Assembly: GCA_030753015.1 (NCBI GenBank)
Contig: JASMDC010000012.1
Coordinates: 28,734 to 92,733 of the forward strand
Reading direction: 5' to 3'
DNA length: 64,000 nucleotides
Source of the DNA: Candidatus Undinarchaeales archaeon
GTDB taxonomy: Archaea; SpSt-1190; JASMDC01
The first letter of the stretch is position 1. Every line of letters starts with the position of its first letter. Positions 61,202 to 64,000 of the stretch are shown here, piece after piece. A model generated the notes under the pieces. The model did not search any database, had not been told where the DNA came from, and was given only the letters and a program-made list of their open reading frames with translations. A program made the position numbers and the translations under genes.

Positions 61202-61773
61202 AGGACCGCAACGTCATACGGCTCAAAGTCCCATTGACCCGGGGCGATGTCTCACTCCTTAAGGTGGGTGACCGTGTTCTTCTGTCAGGTACAATCGTGA
61301 CGGCCCGGGACCGGGCCCATCGACGCATCATCGAAGTACTTGATACCGGGACTCCCCTTCCCGTGGACCTTACCCGTGGCGTGATTTTCCATTGTGGACC
61401 CCTTGTCCGGAAGGACGGCCCGGGATGGCATGTCGTCTCCGCAGGTCCCACGACATCTGCCCGACTGGATGAGCTGGCGCCGGAGGTAATTCACAGGTGC
61501 GGTGTGCGAGCTATCATCGGCAAGGGCGGGATGGGCTCCAGGACCGCAACCGCTCTGCAGAATGACACTTGCGTGTACCTCGCAATGACCGGTGGTACGG
61601 CTGCCCTTGGTGCCCGGGCAGTACGCCGTGTCCGTGAGGTCCATTGGCTCGACCTTGGGATGCCCGAGGCACTCTGGGTAATGGATGTGGAGGACCTCGG
61701 TCCGCTCACAGTTGCCATGGATGCCCATGGTGGCGACCTCTACGACCGGGCAACGGGAGCACATGGTACTTAG
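61198..61773 (+). CDS. class I fumarate hydratase, beta subunit
   Basis: 191 aa from a GTG overlapping the alpha stop (GTGA). Conserved features: LKVGDRVLLSGTIVTARDRA, IFHCGPLVRKDG, AGPTTSARLDELAPEVI, IIGKGGMGSRTATAL and GGTAALGA. The catalytic motif region GPTTS..M is intact. Together with alpha it makes the complete enzyme. Confidence 0.93.
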   Translation: MKDRNVIRLKVPLTRGDVSLLKVGDRVLLSGTIVTARDRAHRRIIEVLDTGTPLPVDLTRGVIFHCGPLVRKDGPGWHVVSAGPTTSARLDELAPEVIHRCGVRAIIGKGGMGSRTATALQNDTCVYLAMTGGTAALGARAVRRVREVHWLDLGMPEALWVMDVEDLGPLTVAMDAHGGDLYDRATGAHGT

Positions 61774-62002
61774 GCGCGCTTCGTACGTCCACCAGGATCC
61801 ACAATAGATGTATCTCCCGGGTACGGGGGGATCGCATCGTACAGACCGATTGGTGTACACATCAGCTGTTCACACACAATCGCCAAGAAGAATGCGACAG
61901 CGGTACCCAAATCCCCGAACGGTCTGACATCGCGTTATCCCTTCAGGTATTCCACGCCTTCGCATGTGTTGCTTTTTATATCATTATTGACATAGAGCGA
62001 CC

Positions 62003-62371
62003 ATGGTGGAAGATAGGACCACGCTGACCACGGGGTACGGTGTGATAATGGCCATTGTGCTCCTGGCGACGATCGTCCTTACCTATAATTTCGTTCAGGC
62101 GCAGGGATTCGACCGTCTGGGAGCAAGGGGGAACAGTGAGGAGCGGATGTTCTCATTGGCGTTCGTGTTCCTCCTCTCGTCACTTATCGGTCTGACTCTC
62201 GGGTTCGTGACCCTGTTCTACAAGATCGACCACATCCGGCTCGACCTCGTTGAGAGCCAGTCGGGCATCGCGGAGCGACTGGAACAGATCGCCGATACGC
62301 TTGCCCCCGAGGACGTGAGCGAAACGGTGGAGAAGGAGCCTAAGAAGACCTCAAAGCAGAAGGAGGAATAG
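62003..62371 (+). CDS. small two-helix membrane protein A (paralogue pair)
   Basis: 122 aa; TATA-like CTTTTTATATC about 21-31 nt upstream. Helices VIMAIVLLATIVLTYNFVQ and AFVFLLSSLIGLTLGFVTLFY are followed by KIDHIRLDLVESQ and a charged coiled tail. The second helix and following segment are like those of the next gene (YYKVDGINLDILEG), showing duplication. The function is unknown. Confidence 0.65.
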   Translation: MVEDRTTLTTGYGVIMAIVLLATIVLTYNFVQAQGFDRLGARGNSEERMFSLAFVFLLSSLIGLTLGFVTLFYKIDHIRLDLVESQSGIAERLEQIADTLAPEDVSETVEKEPKKTSKQKEE

Positions 62372-62375
62372 ACTA

Positions 62376-62702
62376 GTGTTCGAAGCCCGGCGTCAGCTTA
62401 ACCGGTATGCCTTCTTCGTGGAGATAGTGGTCATCCTCGTACTGGCCACTTACATCTCATCCCGGTTCTTCGGCGCAGCAAATTCGAGCCCTTCTAGGGC
62501 CCTCGGTCAGATGTACGATCAGACACTGGAGGTATCGTTCCTCCTCATGTTCCTCACTCTCATCACAGCTGTTCTTGGTTTGGCGACAGTGTACTACAAG
62601 GTGGACGGTATCAATCTCGATATCCTTGAGGGAAGGGCCAAGATGTTCTATGCCCTCGACCATGTCCTTGTCAGCGCCCGGACTCGACGCGAACGGAGAT
62701 AA
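62376..62702 (+). CDS. small two-helix membrane protein B (paralogue pair)
   Basis: 108 aa from GTG, four bases after the previous stop. Helices FFVEIVVILVLATYISSRFF and FLLMFLTLITAVLGLATVYY, then KVDGINLDILEGRAKMFYAL. It mirrors gene A in layout and in the motif after the second helix, but lacks the long charged tail. The two probably form a hetero-oligomer. Confidence 0.65.
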   Translation: MFEARRQLNRYAFFVEIVVILVLATYISSRFFGAANSSPSRALGQMYDQTLEVSFLLMFLTLITAVLGLATVYYKVDGINLDILEGRAKMFYALDHVLVSARTRRERR

Positions 62703-62940
62703 GGTCTCATTCGACTTTTTCGGTGGTGCTCATGTAGATATTGACGGAGAAATAGATGAGATAGATCCCGACAAAGAAATGAAGTTCATCGTACGTCATA
62801 TCCGGCCAGGACTTGTTATCGTGCATAGGTTGTCTTTTCCAGGACGTTGAATCCCCTCAGATGGAGTGAAGCACCCGGACATCGCAATTTTACACGCGTA
62901 TCTTTTTAAGAGTGGCTGCGCCAATTGGATGTGGCCTTCC

Positions 62941-63939
62941 ATGGCAACGGAGAAGAACCGTGCGGGCGGGGGACAAGCGTCTTCGTCGAAGAGTGATTCG
63001 GACCAAGGATCGAACAAAAGAGAGACGAAGGATTCCAGTGGACCTTCAAGGCCCAAGCTCTCGCGATCCGAGGCCCTTACCAAGGCACGTAAGGCTGCAT
63101 CCCAAAAGGACTGGAAAGAGGCTGCCGAACTGTTCGTTCAGGCAGAGGAATGGCTCCAAGCGGCCACTGCGCTCGAGAAATCGAAATCATGGATCGAGGC
63201 GGCCGATGCCTGGAAGAAGATGGGTGCCTGGGTCGATGCCGGTAGGTGCTATACGAAGGCGGGCGAACATCTTCAAGCTGCAGAGGCACTGGAGAAAGCA
63301 GAGAAGTATAATTATGCTGCCGAGTCCTACCGCTTGGCCGGATACCCGTCCAAGGCGGCCCGTCTTTGGATGATGCGGGGGGATCCAAGCAAAGCTCTTA
63401 CTCTTTACCAGCAAGGCGGAAATCCCGCCGGGGTTGGCCAATGCTATGCGGCCCTCGGCCAATGGAAGGATGCTGCATCTCATTACGAGAAGGGTGAGAA
63501 GTGGATCGAGGCCGCACGGTGCTGGGAACGCGTAGGTGAGCACCAAAAGGCCATCGACGACTACCTCAAGGGAGGCGATGCTATAGGTGCAACCTGGGCA
63601 AAGAAGCGCCTGGAGATGAAACGAGGCACAAGTGGGAAAGCGGCGCCCGCAAAGGCAGCCACTCCGGCTAAACGGCAACAACGGTCCTCGCTCGGGCGAT
63701 TGAAAGATAGACTAGTATCGGGAGACAAGAGAGAAGACTCCGGAGAGGAGCCCGAGAGAGAGGAGAAGGACGTTCTTGAGAAGTCCGTGGTCCCCGAGAA
63801 AGAGTTAAAACCTGCTGAGGAAGAGGCCCCCAAAGAGGAAGCGACTCCTGAAGCGGAAGAAGCCCCCGAAGCGGAAGAAGCCCCCGAAGCGGAAGAAGCT
63901 CCTGAAGAGGTACCAATTCAACACTGCTTTGTTGCATAA
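62941..63939 (+). CDS. TPR-like helical repeat protein with acidic tail
   Basis: 332 aa from MATEKNRAGGG; TATA-like TATCTTTTTAAGAG (about 62898-62911) lies 30 nt upstream (ATG 62929 is an alternative). After a Ser/Lys-rich leader, residues ~50-220 hold seven or eight short helix pairs such as WLQAATALEKSKSWIEAADA and GEHLQAAEALEKAEKYNYAA, similar to TPR/SNAP-like repeats. The rest is disordered, with AP(E)AEE repeats. It is probably a scaffold for protein assembly. Confidence 0.75.
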   Translation: MATEKNRAGGGQASSSKSDSDQGSNKRETKDSSGPSRPKLSRSEALTKARKAASQKDWKEAAELFVQAEEWLQAATALEKSKSWIEAADAWKKMGAWVDAGRCYTKAGEHLQAAEALEKAEKYNYAAESYRLAGYPSKAARLWMMRGDPSKALTLYQQGGNPAGVGQCYAALGQWKDAASHYEKGEKWIEAARCWERVGEHQKAIDDYLKGGDAIGATWAKKRLEMKRGTSGKAAPAKAATPAKRQQRSSLGRLKDRLVSGDKREDSGEEPEREEKDVLEKSVVPEKELKPAEEEAPKEEATPEAEEAPEAEEAPEAEEAPEEVPIQHCFVA

Positions 63940-64000
63940 CTAACCTTTTCTCGGCTCCAATCCCTTGTCCTCTTCGACAGTCAGGTCGACCACCCAGTTG
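63940..64000 (-). CDS. possible C-terminus of a gene entering from the right edge
   Basis: On the minus strand the last 20 codons in one frame read NWVVDLTVEEDKGLEPRKG and end with TAG at 63940-63942, directly after the stop of the convergent TPR-like gene. The composition looks like real coding sequence, but only 61 bases are visible, so no function can be given. Confidence 0.3.
   Translation of the reverse strand, partial: NWVVDLTVEEDKGLEPRKG

Noticed and set aside
62575..62850. Frame continuing after the second small membrane protein
   Set aside because: It overlaps that gene in another frame and has no independent start with a promoter; the part after 62702 could be a remnant but cannot be supported.
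63910..63960. Insertion-sequence end near TTTGTTGCATAAC
   Set aside because: The string resembles ends of some IS5-type elements, but only one end would be visible and no transposase sequence is recognisable before the edge.

Overview
The window is archaeal, probably a euryarchaeote and possibly from the Thermoplasmata side; no rRNA or marker set is present to place it more precisely. The evidence is an archaeal Pus10, an intron-containing tRNA-Trp, a ZPR1 zinc protein, a heterotrimeric GatCAB, and archaeal TATA elements about 25-35 nt upstream of many starts, which suggests short or absent leaders. Codon use looks moderately G+C rich while intergenic regions are AT rich. No CRISPR array, rRNA or intact insertion sequence was found.

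Layout. (1) 1-5100, minus strand: a MacB-like ABC exporter (permease cut by the left edge, COG1361-like secreted protein, ATPase) behind two GbsR/MarR-type regulators. (2) 5286-9481, plus: a secreted 1204-aa coiled-coil protein and a small membrane-anchored partner. (3) 9482-11282: a coiled-coil protein, tRNA-Trp and ZPR1. (4) 11336-21594: a large oxidative-stress and Fe-S/sulfur island in two divergent operons around a PerR-like palindrome. Leftward it encodes a DsrE-like protein, IscS lacking the PLP lysine, IscU, desulfoferrodoxin and rubrerythrin. Rightward it encodes PerR, FprA flavoprotein, glutaredoxin-like protein, thioredoxin reductase, ferritin, a hemerythrin-like protein, a small membrane protein, a two-subunit 2-oxoacid oxidoreductase, rubredoxin and TusA. 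(5) 21650-24491: an unknown protein, a small putative winged-helix protein, and two related glycosyltransferases, one only half length. (6) 24614-30178: a giant secreted cell-wall-binding-repeat protein with about twelve ~77-residue helical repeats and Cys-rich C-terminal modules. (7) 30326-36276: Pus10, low-complexity proteins, a membrane-bound HTH regulator, a secreted Cys protein ORF interrupted by an in-frame TAG next to a DUF4405 gene, an AN1-rhomboid fusion and a protein with a prion-like tail. (8) 36285-41301: an ABC-2 transporter whose permease is fused to a PrsW-like domain, plus small membrane/regulatory genes. (9) 41414-48376: gatB-gatA-gatC, small genes, an acyl-CoA synthetase and adenylate kinase. 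(10) 48487-54519: surface proteins, a two-RAM-domain protein, a DUF4139 protein and an AI-2E family permease. (11) 54618-59786: a second giant secreted protein, with well over 100 cysteines. (12) 60079-64000: split class I fumarase, paired small membrane proteins and a TPR-like protein.

Two themes dominate: oxygen detoxification linked to Fe-S and sulfur trafficking, in what looks like an anaerobe or microaerophile, and an elaborate cell surface of coiled-coil and Cys-rich proteins. Proposed starts often differ from the longest ORF because a TATA element, ribosome binding site or neighbouring gene decides them.
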